Shown piece by piece: positions 27,039 through 36,210 of a stretch of DNA of 64,000 nt (position 1 is its first letter; each line of letters opens with the position of its first letter). Under the pieces are notes generated by a model that made no database searches, had not been told where the DNA came from, and worked only from the letters and a program-made list of their open reading frames with translations. The position numbers and the translations under genes were made by a program. Location: contig CAZUON010000007.1 of the NCBI GenBank assembly GCA_964621345.1, positions 35,339-99,338 on the forward strand, in the 5' to 3' direction. The stretch is from Glaciecola sp964621345 (GTDB lineage: Bacteria > Pseudomonadota > Gammaproteobacteria > Enterobacterales > Alteromonadaceae).

Positions 27039-27381
27039 ATTATGTATTTTCTGTGGTTTTATCATCATGTCGGCTAGCACGCTGCAGGCTCAATCTGTGG
27101 GTGGCGATCCAACTCGGCCTCCCAGTGTGATTGCACAGCAGCTCACACCACTACAACCGCAAAACAAAGGTTTTAATTTGAGTGCTATTTTTACCCGCAA
27201 TGATCAGCGTTACGCGGTGCTAAACGGAGATGTTGTTAAAAAAGGCGACCAAGTACTTGGTATGCAAGTGACCGAGATAAACGCCATCGAGTTAACGCTG
27301 AAAAGCCTCAATACAAATGCTGAGAATATTGTACTTCAGGTGCAAAACAACGCTGACATGAAAAAGCAGGTGGTAAAATGA
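27028..27381 (+). CDS. mshK: MSHA biogenesis protein MshK (PilP-like)
   Basis: A 117-residue periplasmic protein. The likely start is GTG at 27028, which has TGAGG with 9 bases spacing and yields a clean signal sequence (LIRLCIFCGFIIMSASTLQA). A GTG 15 bases upstream lacks a well-placed ribosome site. The mature part has DPTRPPSVIA and a small beta domain (FNLSAIFTRNDQRYAVLNGDVVKKGD), like PilP, which links the inner-membrane complex to the secretin. It overlaps mshJ by 11 bases and mshL by 4. Confidence 0.82.
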   Translation: MLIRLCIFCGFIIMSASTLQAQSVGGDPTRPPSVIAQQLTPLQPQNKGFNLSAIFTRNDQRYAVLNGDVVKKGDQVLGMQVTEINAIELTLKSLNTNAENIVLQVQNNADMKKQVVK

Positions 27382-29060
27382 AAAAACGAACTTTACCGTA
27401 TCTGGTAAGTGGCTCGCTATGCAGTGTGTTGCTGTTTGGGTGTGCGGGTAGTCAACAAAGTCCTATTGAGCAACATCTTGCCAACGAGATTGCCCTTGCC
27501 GACATGCAAAATACGAACAAAGCTGAGCCAAAGGCGCTCACTACTCTCCCTGAGTCGGTCTCGCAAACTTTATTGAGCCCACTACAAAGTACCGCGGGAA
27601 CCCGTTTAATTGAAGAAGAAAAGTACGACATTAATGCTCGCTCAGTAGATGCAGGCAGTTTCTTTGCAGGTTTGGTGCGAGACACTCCTTATTCGGTTGC
27701 CATCCATCCAGAGATCAGCGGCAATATCTCCTTAGATTTAAAACAAGTCACCTTAGATAACATCTTTGCCTTAGTGTCTGACCTTTACGGCTATCACATT
27801 GAAAAGAACGGTACGATTTATCGCATCATGCCAAATACTATGCGTACTGAAACCTTTGCAGTCGATTATTTGATGATGCAGCGCGATGGCAACACCCAAG
27901 TCAGTATTATATCGGGTGGGGTATCTCAAGGTGGTGGCAACAACCAACAAGGCGGTGGTTTCAATCAACAGCAAAACGGTTTTCTTGGAAACGGTGGCAA
28001 TAATGGTAACAACGGTAACGGCCTAGCCACATCAGGCAATGGCACAAGTATCAGTACACGCAGCGAAACCAACTTCTGGGAGTCTTTAGAAGAGGGCATT
28101 CGCGGCATGATTGGCGCTGATGGCGCTGGTCAGCGTAATATTATGATTTCCCCGCAAGCGGGTTTGGTCAGCGTACGCGCTTACCCTGATGAATTAAAAG
28201 TGATTCGCTCGTTTTTGTCACAAACCGAGGAAAGTTTGAATCGCCAAGTCGTGATAGAGGCCCGCATACTGGAAGTGGAACTATCAGACGAATATCAGCA
28301 AGGTATTAATTGGACCCAAATCGTGGGGAGTGTCGGCAGTACCGATATTACCTTTTCAAATACCGCAGGCACCCTTGGCAACGCCATTAGCGCTGCGGTA
28401 GGCGGTGTCACTAGTTTAGCCTTTTTGAACGAAGATTTTGGCGGCGTAGTCGATTTACTGGCTACTCAAGGCAGCGTACAAGTGTTGTCGAGCCCTCGCG
28501 TTACCGCGATTAACAATCAAAAAGCGGTCATTAAAGTCGGCGACGATGAGTACTTTGTGACCGATATTTCGAGTCAAAATACCATTACTGCAGCGGCTAC
28601 CTCGGTGGTCCCTGATATTGAACTTACCCCGTTTTTCTCTGGCATTGCGTTAGATGTAACCCCGCAAATTGATGAGCACGGTACCATTTTGTTGCATATT
28701 CATCCTTCGGTAATTGAAACCGAAGAGCAAACCAAAATCGTTACCCTCAACGAAGAAGAAATCATCTTGCCACTTGCACAAAGCACCATTCGTGAATCTG
28801 ACACCATTGTACGAGCGCACTCTGGCGAGGTGGTAGTGATTGGCGGACTTATGCAAACCATCACCAGCATGGTAGAAAGTAAAACGCCCTTACTCGGCGA
28901 TATTCCTGGCTTGGGTAATTTGTTTAAAAACAAACGTGAGCGTGAAGTCAAAAAAGAACTGATTATTCTGCTCAAACCCACTGTGGTCGACAAAAACACA
29001 TGGAAGCAGCAGCTTGAACAGAGCCGCTCAACCATGGCCGACTGGTTATACGTGGAGTAA
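27378..29060 (+). CDS. mshL: MSHA outer-membrane secretin MshL
   Basis: A 560-residue outer-membrane secretin through which the pilus passes. Lipobox LLFGC at C22. An N-domain (about 95-155, SVAIHPEISGNISLDLKQVT) and a second N-domain follow, then the secretin core about 250-545 (VSVRAYPDELKVIRSFL, VQVLSSPRVTAINNQKAVIKVG, VVIGGLMQT, LLGDIPGLGNLFKNK). Residues 180-215 form a run very rich in Gly, Asn and Gln between the N-domain and the core, which looks like a disordered or slippery linker. It overlaps mshK by 4 bases and leaves 4 bases before mshM. Confidence 0.93.
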   Translation: MKKRTLPYLVSGSLCSVLLFGCAGSQQSPIEQHLANEIALADMQNTNKAEPKALTTLPESVSQTLLSPLQSTAGTRLIEEEKYDINARSVDAGSFFAGLVRDTPYSVAIHPEISGNISLDLKQVTLDNIFALVSDLYGYHIEKNGTIYRIMPNTMRTETFAVDYLMMQRDGNTQVSIISGGVSQGGGNNQQGGGFNQQQNGFLGNGGNNGNNGNGLATSGNGTSISTRSETNFWESLEEGIRGMIGADGAGQRNIMISPQAGLVSVRAYPDELKVIRSFLSQTEESLNRQVVIEARILEVELSDEYQQGINWTQIVGSVGSTDITFSNTAGTLGNAISAAVGGVTSLAFLNEDFGGVVDLLATQGSVQVLSSPRVTAINNQKAVIKVGDDEYFVTDISSQNTITAAATSVVPDIELTPFFSGIALDVTPQIDEHGTILLHIHPSVIETEEQTKIVTLNEEEIILPLAQSTIRESDTIVRAHSGEVVVIGGLMQTITSMVESKTPLLGDIPGLGNLFKNKREREVKKELIILLKPTVVDKNTWKQQLEQSRSTMADWLYVE

Positions 29061-29064
29061 CAAC

Positions 29065-30060
29065 ATGTATTTGTATCACTTTGGCATTCGTGAGTTGCCG
29101 TTTACCCTAACGCCAAACACCCAGTACTTTTTTGGTCTGCCTAGTCATAAAGAGGCCATCGAGGTACTTAGCACCGCTTTAAAATCGGGCGAGGGTTTTA
29201 TTAAGGTCACCGGGGAAGTGGGTACCGGTAAAACGCTTATTTGCCGCAAGTTTTTGAATGAGCTAGACCAACAATATGTCAGCGCATATATTCCCAATCC
29301 TTATTTGTCCCCAGCTGAATTACGTAAGGCTGTTGCATCTGAACTGAATGTGGAGCTGAGCGAAAGTGGTGACCAGCAGGAATTCTCTCAACGCATTCAA
29401 AAACGCCTTATAGAGATTCGCAAAAGCAAGCGCTGCGCAGTACTCGTGATTGATGAAGCCCAAGCGCTGCCTGATGAAAGTATTGAAGCACTGCGTTTAA
29501 TGACCAATTTAGAAACCGAGTCACAAAAGCTTATGCAAGTTGTACTATTTGGTCAGCCTGAGTTAAATGAAAAGATAGCCCAGCCTAAATTACGACAGTT
29601 GCGCCAGCGTATCACCTTTTCTTATGAGCTGGCACAAATGGACAGTGACCAAATTGAGCAATATGTGGAACATCGCATGCGCGTGGCAGGGCATAGTACT
29701 GGCAAAGTGTTTGCACCTGGCGTATTTCGAGCGCTGAAAATTGCAAGTCACGGCACCCCCAGAGTGGTAAATATTTTAGCTCACAAAGCGCTCATGCTGG
29801 CCTTTGGCGAGGGCACTACTTTGGTGACCGAAAGTCATATTCGGTATGCCGCAAAAGACACTGAGGCTGCGTTTTCAATCCCTAGGCGCAGATGGCTCTC
29901 GTGGTTAATGCCATCGACTGTAGCACTGCTCTTGTCGGTAGGTATTGCCTATTTTGGACTAACAGGATCTAGTAACACACCCTTACTTAGCAGTGTAACT
30001 GACATGAGCATCGACAGCTCACTTATTAATGAACAGGCCGCGCCGGAGCTTGCAGAATGA
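29065..30060 (+). CDS. mshM: MSHA biogenesis ATPase MshM (ExeA-like)
   Basis: A 331-residue AAA ATPase of the ExeA/GspA type. Walker A is GEVGTGKT (51-58) and Walker B is AVLVIDEAQ (125-133), and the sensor region follows (LFGQPELNEKI, LRQLRQRITFSYEL). One membrane segment is near residue 280-300 (LSWLMPSTVALLLSVGIAYF) with a short periplasmic tail. By analogy with ExeA it may help place or assemble the secretin across the peptidoglycan. The start at MYLYHFGIRE follows GTGGAGTAACAAC; codons upstream in the frame overlap mshL. Confidence 0.9.
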   Translation: MYLYHFGIRELPFTLTPNTQYFFGLPSHKEAIEVLSTALKSGEGFIKVTGEVGTGKTLICRKFLNELDQQYVSAYIPNPYLSPAELRKAVASELNVELSESGDQQEFSQRIQKRLIEIRKSKRCAVLVIDEAQALPDESIEALRLMTNLETESQKLMQVVLFGQPELNEKIAQPKLRQLRQRITFSYELAQMDSDQIEQYVEHRMRVAGHSTGKVFAPGVFRALKIASHGTPRVVNILAHKALMLAFGEGTTLVTESHIRYAAKDTEAAFSIPRRRWLSWLMPSTVALLLSVGIAYFGLTGSSNTPLLSSVTDMSIDSSLINEQAAPELAE

Positions 30061-31175
30061 GTGTTGTGAATAAAATGCTGCAAGACTTAGAAACTCGCAA
30101 GCAACACGCTAAGCCAAGTGCTGACTATGTACCAAAAACGGTATCAAATGTTAAGTCACAACGTTTAGGTGTATCGCTTAGCTTAATTGCAGCAGTCATT
30201 GCCTTGGGATACGGTGCATGGACTATCAGCTTTCCACAACATACTGAGGTTTTAGCATCTTCTTCAAATCCTCAAGTGTTTCCTGACAAAGGACCTGTCA
30301 TGAAGGTTGGTGAGCAGAGCGCCCTTAACCCTGCGCCAAGCCAGAGCGGTCTGAGGGAAGAGGTGGAAAGTAATGTCGTTCTGCGCAACGTACAACCCAC
30401 CGTTCAAGTCTTAAGTGATGCGATAGCAGTAAAACAAAGCCCTGAAGCCGATTCAACAACTTTAAGAGAAGCTCCTAAAAGCCAAGCAATACCGAAGTCA
30501 GTTAACGATGTGATAAAACGAACAACGTCGCAAAACGATACGCCACTCGAATCTCAAGCAGAAATCGCACACTTCAGTGTTGCGCCTAGTAACGGCAGCA
30601 AGGCGCGTATTTCATCCCTAAGGGAGCAAGCTCGCATTGCCCTTAATGAGAACAACATTGCACAGGCTAGCCTAGCGCTCGAAAAGATCGTTGCCGAATA
30701 TCCAAATGATGTGAGAACGCGCAAGCAATTAGCGTCTTTGCTGTTTTCGCATAACAGTATAGAGCGCGCTCAATATATTTTGACTCAAGGATTAGTAATT
30801 AACCCAGGCGATAACTCCATGCGCATTATGATGGCGCGTTTAGCCTTTAAAACGGGCGATTATAAGGGCGCACATGCAACCCTTGCTCAACATCCTTATC
30901 CAGAGTTGGCAGATATTGAACTTGTCAGTTTTAGAGCGGCATTAGCGGAAAGGTTAAGCCAATACATTGATGCCCATAAAGATTATAAAATCCTGATCAC
31001 CCGTGAACCACAAAATGCAAAATGGTGGTTGGGTTTAGGGGTTAGTCAAGACAAACTAAAACGCCCACAACAAGCCCTTGCGTCTTATCAATATGCAAAA
31101 GATTTAAAGCAATTACCGAGTCAGGTGGATGATTTTGTTAAGCAGCGAATTGCTGTGCTTGAGAGGGAAAGTTAA
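30057..31175 (+). CDS. mshN: MSHA biogenesis protein MshN (TPR)
   Basis: 372 residues. A short cytoplasmic N-terminus (SVVNKMLQDLETRKQ) and one membrane segment (LGVSLSLIAAVIALGYGAW) are followed by a long low-complexity periplasmic linker (about 60-185). A tetratricopeptide domain covers about 185-370 (RISSLREQARIALNENNIAQ, NDVRTRKQLASLLFSHN, WWLGLGVSQDKLKRPQQALA). It probably scaffolds pilus proteins in the periplasm. It overlaps mshM by 4 bases, and its stop shares a base with the mshE start (TAATG). Confidence 0.88.
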   Translation: MSVVNKMLQDLETRKQHAKPSADYVPKTVSNVKSQRLGVSLSLIAAVIALGYGAWTISFPQHTEVLASSSNPQVFPDKGPVMKVGEQSALNPAPSQSGLREEVESNVVLRNVQPTVQVLSDAIAVKQSPEADSTTLREAPKSQAIPKSVNDVIKRTTSQNDTPLESQAEIAHFSVAPSNGSKARISSLREQARIALNENNIAQASLALEKIVAEYPNDVRTRKQLASLLFSHNSIERAQYILTQGLVINPGDNSMRIMMARLAFKTGDYKGAHATLAQHPYPELADIELVSFRAALAERLSQYIDAHKDYKILITREPQNAKWWLGLGVSQDKLKRPQQALASYQYAKDLKQLPSQVDDFVKQRIAVLERES

Positions 31176-33001
31176 TGGCGCAAAACATGAAGCTTCGCCT
31201 AGGTGACTTGCTAATCAAAAATAAGGTCATCGACGATGAGCAACTGCAAGTTGCACTCACCGAGCAGCGCAAAAGTGGTCGCAAACTGGGTACAACTCTC
31301 ATTGCAATGGGCTTGGTAAAAGAGCAGCAATTGGTAGAGTTGTTGTCGACCCACCTCAAAGTACCGGCGATTGACCTTAACGATTACCGCGTAAATCAAA
31401 ATGCGGTGCGTTTACTACCAGAGATTCAAGCGCGGCGCTATCGAGCCATTGTCATTGACGACACCGGAGAAAGGCTCGTAGTCGCGATGACCGACCCTGC
31501 CGATATAAATGCGGTAGATGAACTTTCAGCGAAGCTTCCTAAACCAATTGAAGTGGCGGTTGTTAGTGAATCGCAGCTCTTTTCAGCCTATGAAAGCTTT
31601 TATCGAAAAACCGAAGAAATTGCGTCTTTTGCAACGGAGTTAGCCGACGAATACGAAAATGACATTGAGTTTCAACTCGGCGGCAGTGTAGACGATGAAC
31701 AAGATAACTTGGTGGCTAAGTTACTGCAGTCTATTTTTGAAGACGCAGTGATAGCCAAGGCATCAGATATTCATATTGAACCTGGCGAGAATCAGTTACG
31801 CATTCGTCAGCGGGTTGATGGTGTCTTGCAAGAAAACATAATTCCGCAAAATAACATCGCGGCAGCACTAGTTTTGCGCTTAAAGTTAATGTCGGGGCTC
31901 GATATTGCTGAAAAACGTTTACCTCAAGATGGCCGTACGCAGATTAAAGTCAAAAGCCGCAATATTGATGTTCGAGTGTCGACCATGCCAATTCAGTATG
32001 GCGAGTCGGTGGTGCTGCGTTTGCTTGACCAGTCAGAAGGGATCTTGTCGTTAGAGCAAACGGGCATGCCGCCAGATATTATGCAGCGCTTTAGACGTTT
32101 ACTGAGTCGCCCTCATGGCATGATATTAGTTACTGGTCCCACAGGCTCTGGTAAAACAACGACCTTGTATGGCTCACTCAATGAGTTAAATACCCCTGAT
32201 ACCAAAATTATTACCGCAGAAGACCCTGTGGAGTATCGTTTACCGCGTATTAACCAAGTCCAAATAAACCCTAAAATTAACCTCACCTTTGCCAATGTGC
32301 TGCGCACCACCTTGCGCCAAGACCCCGATATTTTAATGGTAGGGGAGATGCGTGACAAAGAAACAGTTGAAATTGGCCTTCGCGGCGCACTGACCGGCCA
32401 TTTAGTATTATCTACGTTGCATACTAATGATGCTATTTCCAGCGCAATTCGCTTGATTGATATGGGCGCGCCGGGTTATTTGGTAGCAAGTGCATTAAAG
32501 GGCATTGTTGCACAACGTTTAGTGCGAAAATTATGTGACCGCTGTGCTCAAAGTGCCCCCGCAACGAGCGAACAAAGTGTGTGGCTGTCGCGCATAGACT
32601 CAACATTGGCCCATGCGGATTTTAAACACGCAGGCGGATGCCAAGCGTGCAACTATACCGGTTATAAAGGCCGAATTGGTGTGTTTGAGTTATTGCAAAT
32701 GAATGAAGCGATGATGACGGCACTTAAAAACGGAGATACGGCGGCATTCAGTGAACAAGCTCATTTATCAAAAGACTACAAACCTTTGGCACTCGCCGCG
32801 CTAGACTATGCGCTTGAGGGCATTACCAGCTTAGATGAAGTGCTTAAACTTGTTGAACAAATCAATGACCTTGAAATACCTGTCGCAGTCCACGACGTCA
32901 GTCATAAGGCAACTCCACATAAAGACGTAATACCGGCTAAAGACCATACACAGCAAGATGCTCAGGGCCATACTCCTCTGCGCTTAGAGGATATTGACTA
33001 G
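31175..33001 (+). CDS. mshE: MSHA extension ATPase MshE with c-di-GMP-binding domain
   Basis: A 608-residue GspE/PilB-family ATPase that powers pilus extension. The MshEN domain carries the two tandem 24-residue c-di-GMP motifs: RLGDLLIKNKVIDDEQL... at 8-31 and KLGTTLIAMGLVKEQQL... at 37-60. The ATPase core has Walker A GPTGSGKTT (321-329), an Asp box, Walker B PDILMVGEMRD, and a zinc-binding CDRC / CQAC set (C454, C457, C489, C492). A tail of about 40 residues rich in H, K, D follows residue 568 and is longer than typical. Extension is expected to respond to c-di-GMP. Starts with TAATG overlap. Confidence 0.95.
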   Translation: MAQNMKLRLGDLLIKNKVIDDEQLQVALTEQRKSGRKLGTTLIAMGLVKEQQLVELLSTHLKVPAIDLNDYRVNQNAVRLLPEIQARRYRAIVIDDTGERLVVAMTDPADINAVDELSAKLPKPIEVAVVSESQLFSAYESFYRKTEEIASFATELADEYENDIEFQLGGSVDDEQDNLVAKLLQSIFEDAVIAKASDIHIEPGENQLRIRQRVDGVLQENIIPQNNIAAALVLRLKLMSGLDIAEKRLPQDGRTQIKVKSRNIDVRVSTMPIQYGESVVLRLLDQSEGILSLEQTGMPPDIMQRFRRLLSRPHGMILVTGPTGSGKTTTLYGSLNELNTPDTKIITAEDPVEYRLPRINQVQINPKINLTFANVLRTTLRQDPDILMVGEMRDKETVEIGLRGALTGHLVLSTLHTNDAISSAIRLIDMGAPGYLVASALKGIVAQRLVRKLCDRCAQSAPATSEQSVWLSRIDSTLAHADFKHAGGCQACNYTGYKGRIGVFELLQMNEAMMTALKNGDTAAFSEQAHLSKDYKPLALAALDYALEGITSLDEVLKLVEQINDLEIPVAVHDVSHKATPHKDVIPAKDHTQQDAQGHTPLRLEDID

Positions 33002-34233
33002 TGCCTAGCTTTGACTACACCGGGAGAACGCTTCAAGGCGATATGACCACGGGCAAGGTTGAGTCAAATGACGAACAAGGCGCCGCAAAAGCCTTATTGG
33101 CGCAAAATATCACACCCATAAAAATTCATGCACAGCATAGCAAGCCAGGTAAAGCTGAGCGTTCGCACAGCAAACAGGCACAAATTAACGTGCTAACACC
33201 TAAGGTGGCACTAGAGGACTTGGTGATTTTTTGCCGTCAAATGCACTCATTAAGTAAAGCCGGAATTCCTATTATTCGGTCTATAAATGGCCTGAGTAAC
33301 ACTCGCTCATTACGCTTAAAAATGGCATTGCTAGACATCATTGAGCAATTAGAAAAAGGACGCAATTTGTCATCAGCAATGGCGGCGCATCCTAAAATTT
33401 TCTCTCAACTGTTTGTAAGTATTGTGCACGTTGGCGAAAACACCGGTCAGCTCGACAGTGCATTTTTGCAATTAGCGCATTATTTAGAACGAGAGCAAGA
33501 AACTCGTAAGCAGGTTAAAGCGGCGACACGCTACCCAAGTTTTGTGGTGTTTGCTCTTGTGGCAGCTTTAGTTGTGATGAATATTTTTGTGATCCCCGTG
33601 TTTGCTGGCATGTTTGCGAAATTCGATACTGAGCTTCCCTTTATGACGCGATTTTTGTTGGGGATGTCGGATTTTTTCATGCATCAGTGGTATGTCATTA
33701 TTGCGGTCATTTTGGTATCAGTTTTTATAACTAAGAAATATAAAGATACCCAACAGGGGCGTTTGAAATGGGATCATTGGAAGCTAAAAGTGCCGATTGT
33801 CGGTGATATCTTGGAGCGCTCACTGTTAGCGCGGTTTTCTCGTAGCTTTTCTATGATGTTAAAAGCCGGCGTGCCATTAACTTCAGCGCTGTCACTAGTA
33901 GCAGATGCGGTAAGTAATGCCTACATGGGGGATGCGATTTTGACCATGCGTAAACGCATCGAAAAAGGCGAAAGCTTAAGTCGGGTGGCGAGTGCCAGCG
34001 GCTTATTTACGCCCTTAGTTCTACAAATGATTCATGTAGGAGAAGAAACTGGGCGGGTTGATGAATTATTAGCAGAAGTATCAGATTTTTATGAGCGTGA
34101 AGTGGAATACGATATAAAGAGTCTCACATCAAAAATTGAGCCTATTTTAATATCGATTGTGGCGGTCATGGTATTGGTTTTAGCACTTGGCATATTTACG
34201 CCGATGTGGGACATGATGGGAGCTGTACGATAA
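33001..34233 (+). CDS. mshG: MSHA inner-membrane platform protein MshG
   Basis: A 410-residue GspF/PilC-type protein with two repeated helical cytoplasmic domains and three membrane helices. Characteristic motifs are FCRQMHSLSKAGIPIIRSIN and, in the second repeat, FSRSFSMMLKAGVPLTSAL, with HVGENTGQLD and HVGEETGRVDE. It anchors the pilus base and the ATPase in the inner membrane. It starts with GTG, sharing a base with the mshE stop (TAGTG). Another TAATG joins it to the next gene. Confidence 0.93.
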   Translation: MPSFDYTGRTLQGDMTTGKVESNDEQGAAKALLAQNITPIKIHAQHSKPGKAERSHSKQAQINVLTPKVALEDLVIFCRQMHSLSKAGIPIIRSINGLSNTRSLRLKMALLDIIEQLEKGRNLSSAMAAHPKIFSQLFVSIVHVGENTGQLDSAFLQLAHYLEREQETRKQVKAATRYPSFVVFALVAALVVMNIFVIPVFAGMFAKFDTELPFMTRFLLGMSDFFMHQWYVIIAVILVSVFITKKYKDTQQGRLKWDHWKLKVPIVGDILERSLLARFSRSFSMMLKAGVPLTSALSLVADAVSNAYMGDAILTMRKRIEKGESLSRVASASGLFTPLVLQMIHVGEETGRVDELLAEVSDFYEREVEYDIKSLTSKIEPILISIVAVMVLVLALGIFTPMWDMMGAVR

Positions 34234-34421
34234 TGCGTTCTTTAAAGCTTTGGCATTGTTTGCTAACCGGTGCAGTGGTGGTTATTGCCGTATCTTTGGC
34301 CGTTAAACACATGTTTGGCAACGAAAGCCGGTGGCAAAATACCCGTACAATAGATGTGCAAAGCTCAAACACAATTAATCACACAGAGCGGCAATTAACA
34401 CTCTCGTCACCAAAGGGCTGA
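34233..34421 (+). CDS. Small membrane protein at the mshF position
   Basis: 62 residues: one N-terminal membrane segment (LLTGAVVVIAVSLAVKHMF) and a polar tail. Its start overlaps the mshG stop (TAATG), so it is translationally coupled. MshF is usually found here and is longer in Vibrio; this could be a reduced MshF or an unrelated small protein, because the sequence has too little for a firm family match. The frame and tight coupling support a real gene. Confidence 0.6.
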   Translation: MRSLKLWHCLLTGAVVVIAVSLAVKHMFGNESRWQNTRTIDVQSSNTINHTERQLTLSSPKG

Positions 34422-34475
34422 CCAAGCATACAGCTAATACAAGTAACGCATCATTAAATATTGAAGGCAAACACC

Positions 34476-35081
34476 ATGTTAATACATCGTTTAAGCAAGC
34501 AACGAGCATTCACTCTCATCGAATTGGTCATTGTTGTTGTCATCTTGGGTTTATTGGCCGCTACTGCGATTCCGCGATTTTTGAATGTGACCGAAGATGC
34601 TGAGGATGCGACCGTTGAAGGGGTCTCAGGTGGCTTTGCCACCGGCGTAGGTTTGGTGCGCGCACAATGGGAGATTGAGGGGCGTCCTGCTTATAATCAG
34701 GCGACTAACCAGACCTTTGTCACGGTTGAAGGTTTGTCAATTGGAGTAGACGGCGATACGGGGTATCCCACCGGACAAATGAATAACGACAGCTCCACTG
34801 AAGATATAGCAATTAGCCGACTTGACTGTGAAAGTATTTTTTCGCTGATTATGCAAAGTGCACCGACCATTACCTCGCTATGGGATCCAAGCATTGCTGA
34901 AGAATTTACCTACTTCACGAATGTGAACAGCGGTGCAGGTTTAGGCAACAACGACCTATGTCACTATTATTTACTGCAAACGATAAAGAATCGTACCGAC
35001 CAGCCGTTAACAACAAACATAGGTAACGGTTTTGTGTACGACCCACGTATCGGTCAAGTACAGGTTTTTAGTAACAATTAA
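34476..35081 (+). CDS. mshB: MSHA minor pilin MshB
   Basis: A 201-residue type IV pilin-like protein. The start is the ATG after GAAGGCAAACACC; a TTG 15 bases upstream is also in frame. The leader ends QRA, cut before FTLIELVIVVVILGLLAATA, with Glu at mature position 5. Position -1 is Ala, not the usual Gly. A globular domain with three cysteines follows (LDCESIFSLIM, NDLCHYYLL). As a minor pilin it would start or cap the fibre. The gene sits between the assembly genes and mshA, 54 bases past the small gene. Confidence 0.88.
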   Translation: MLIHRLSKQRAFTLIELVIVVVILGLLAATAIPRFLNVTEDAEDATVEGVSGGFATGVGLVRAQWEIEGRPAYNQATNQTFVTVEGLSIGVDGDTGYPTGQMNNDSSTEDIAISRLDCESIFSLIMQSAPTITSLWDPSIAEEFTYFTNVNSGAGLGNNDLCHYYLLQTIKNRTDQPLTTNIGNGFVYDPRIGQVQVFSNN

Positions 35082-35110
35082 TTTTTTTAAATTTCACTGA
35101 GGCAAACAAC

Positions 35111-35623
35111 ATGAAAAATCAACGCGGCTTTACTTTGATTGAGTTAATCATCGTCATCGTAATTTTAGGGATTTTAGCGGTTACCGCTGCTCCGCGCTTT
35201 ATCGATATTCAAACAGAAGCGCGTACCGAAACCTTAAACGGTGTAAAAGGTGCACTGCAGGGTGCCTCACAGCTGGTCTTTGCAAAAGCGGCTATTGCCG
35301 GGGTGCAAAAGTTAGCAACAACTGATGCCAACGCGGTGATTCAAATTGCGGGCAACGATGTAGAGACCAATTTCGGTTACCCAGATGCAAATGCATTCAA
35401 CGGTATTGAGGCCACAACTGTTGGCAATGCTACTACCGAAGGGATTGCTAACTTTGTTGATTTAGATAGCTCACAACTTACCTTTGACAAAACCTCGGCA
35501 ACGGAATTTAGAATCACCTTTGCAGGCGAAGACCCAGACACCAATGGGTGCTACGTATCCTATACCAATGCGGGTGACGAAGGTGAAGTCCCAACAATTG
35601 CGATTGTAAGCAGCGATTGCTAG
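35111..35623 (+). CDS. mshA: MSHA major pilin MshA
   Basis: 170 residues: short leader MKNQRG, cut before FTLIELIIVIVILGILAVTA, Glu at mature position 5. The globular domain has a cysteine pair near the C-terminus (NGCYVSY, SSDC), typical of the MshA disulfide loop. It forms the fibre used for attachment to surfaces and chitin or algal polymers. The ribosome site is GAGGCAAACAAC. A 7-bp hairpin overlaps the stop codon and may separate mshA expression from the minor pilins. Confidence 0.93.
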   Translation: MKNQRGFTLIELIIVIVILGILAVTAAPRFIDIQTEARTETLNGVKGALQGASQLVFAKAAIAGVQKLATTDANAVIQIAGNDVETNFGYPDANAFNGIEATTVGNATTEGIANFVDLDSSQLTFDKTSATEFRITFAGEDPDTNGCYVSYTNAGDEGEVPTIAIVSSDC

Positions 35624-35637
35624 TGCGTAGCGCATTA
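35621..35637 (+). other. RNA hairpin at the mshA stop codon
   Basis: TAGTGCG / CGCATTA pairs over 7 positions (one G-U) around a TAG loop, and begins at the mshA stop codon. No U-tract follows, so it is not a terminator; it could protect the mshA 3' end or mark a processing site before mshC. Confidence 0.45.
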
Positions 35638-35655
35638 TCCGAATATAAGTGAGAT

Positions 35656-36210
35656 ATGGGCTTTGTATTTAAGCTGCAAACACCACCTAAGGCGCAAAAA
35701 GGTTTTACCCTTATTGAGCTAATTACGGTGGTGCTTGTGCTTGGTATTATGGCACTTGCCGCCGCCCCTCGTTTTTTATCCACCGATAGTTTTGCCGAAT
35801 ACGCCTTGCAGCAACGCTTGCAGACAGCCCTTCGTACATTGCAAATTCAATCCATGTACGACACACGCCCCAACTTTTGCTACAAACTCAACTTTGCTTT
35901 AGGCAGCAGCCCAGGCTTTGGTGTGCCGACCAACAACTATCAAGACGGTAATCAGAGCGTAAGTTGTAGTAATGGTATCGACTATACTGTGCCTCGCTAT
36001 TTGAGAAGCGACAGCGCTGAGTTGAGTGACAACAATATTACGATACGCGCACTAGATTCAGGTCTCAACATTCGCTTTATTGAATTTAACGCCTTAGGCC
36101 AGCCCTCAAGCGATAGAGGTAGCTGTGTTGCAGGCTGTGAAATTAGCTTTATTGGCAGTGAACAAGCAAAGCTATGTCTCAGTTCACAGGGCTATGTCCA
36201 TGCTTGCTAA
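35656..36210 (+). CDS. mshC: MSHA minor pilin MshC
   Basis: 184 residues. The leader ends KAQKG, cut before FTLIELITVVLVLGIMALAA, with Glu at mature position 5. The globular part has several cysteines (NFCYKLNF, SVSCSNGID, GSCVAGCEI, LCLSSQGYVHAC) that probably form disulfides. It sits 32 bases after mshA; a minor pilin role is inferred from order and sequence. Confidence 0.85.
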   Translation: MGFVFKLQTPPKAQKGFTLIELITVVLVLGIMALAAAPRFLSTDSFAEYALQQRLQTALRTLQIQSMYDTRPNFCYKLNFALGSSPGFGVPTNNYQDGNQSVSCSNGIDYTVPRYLRSDSAELSDNNITIRALDSGLNIRFIEFNALGQPSSDRGSCVAGCEISFIGSEQAKLCLSSQGYVHAC

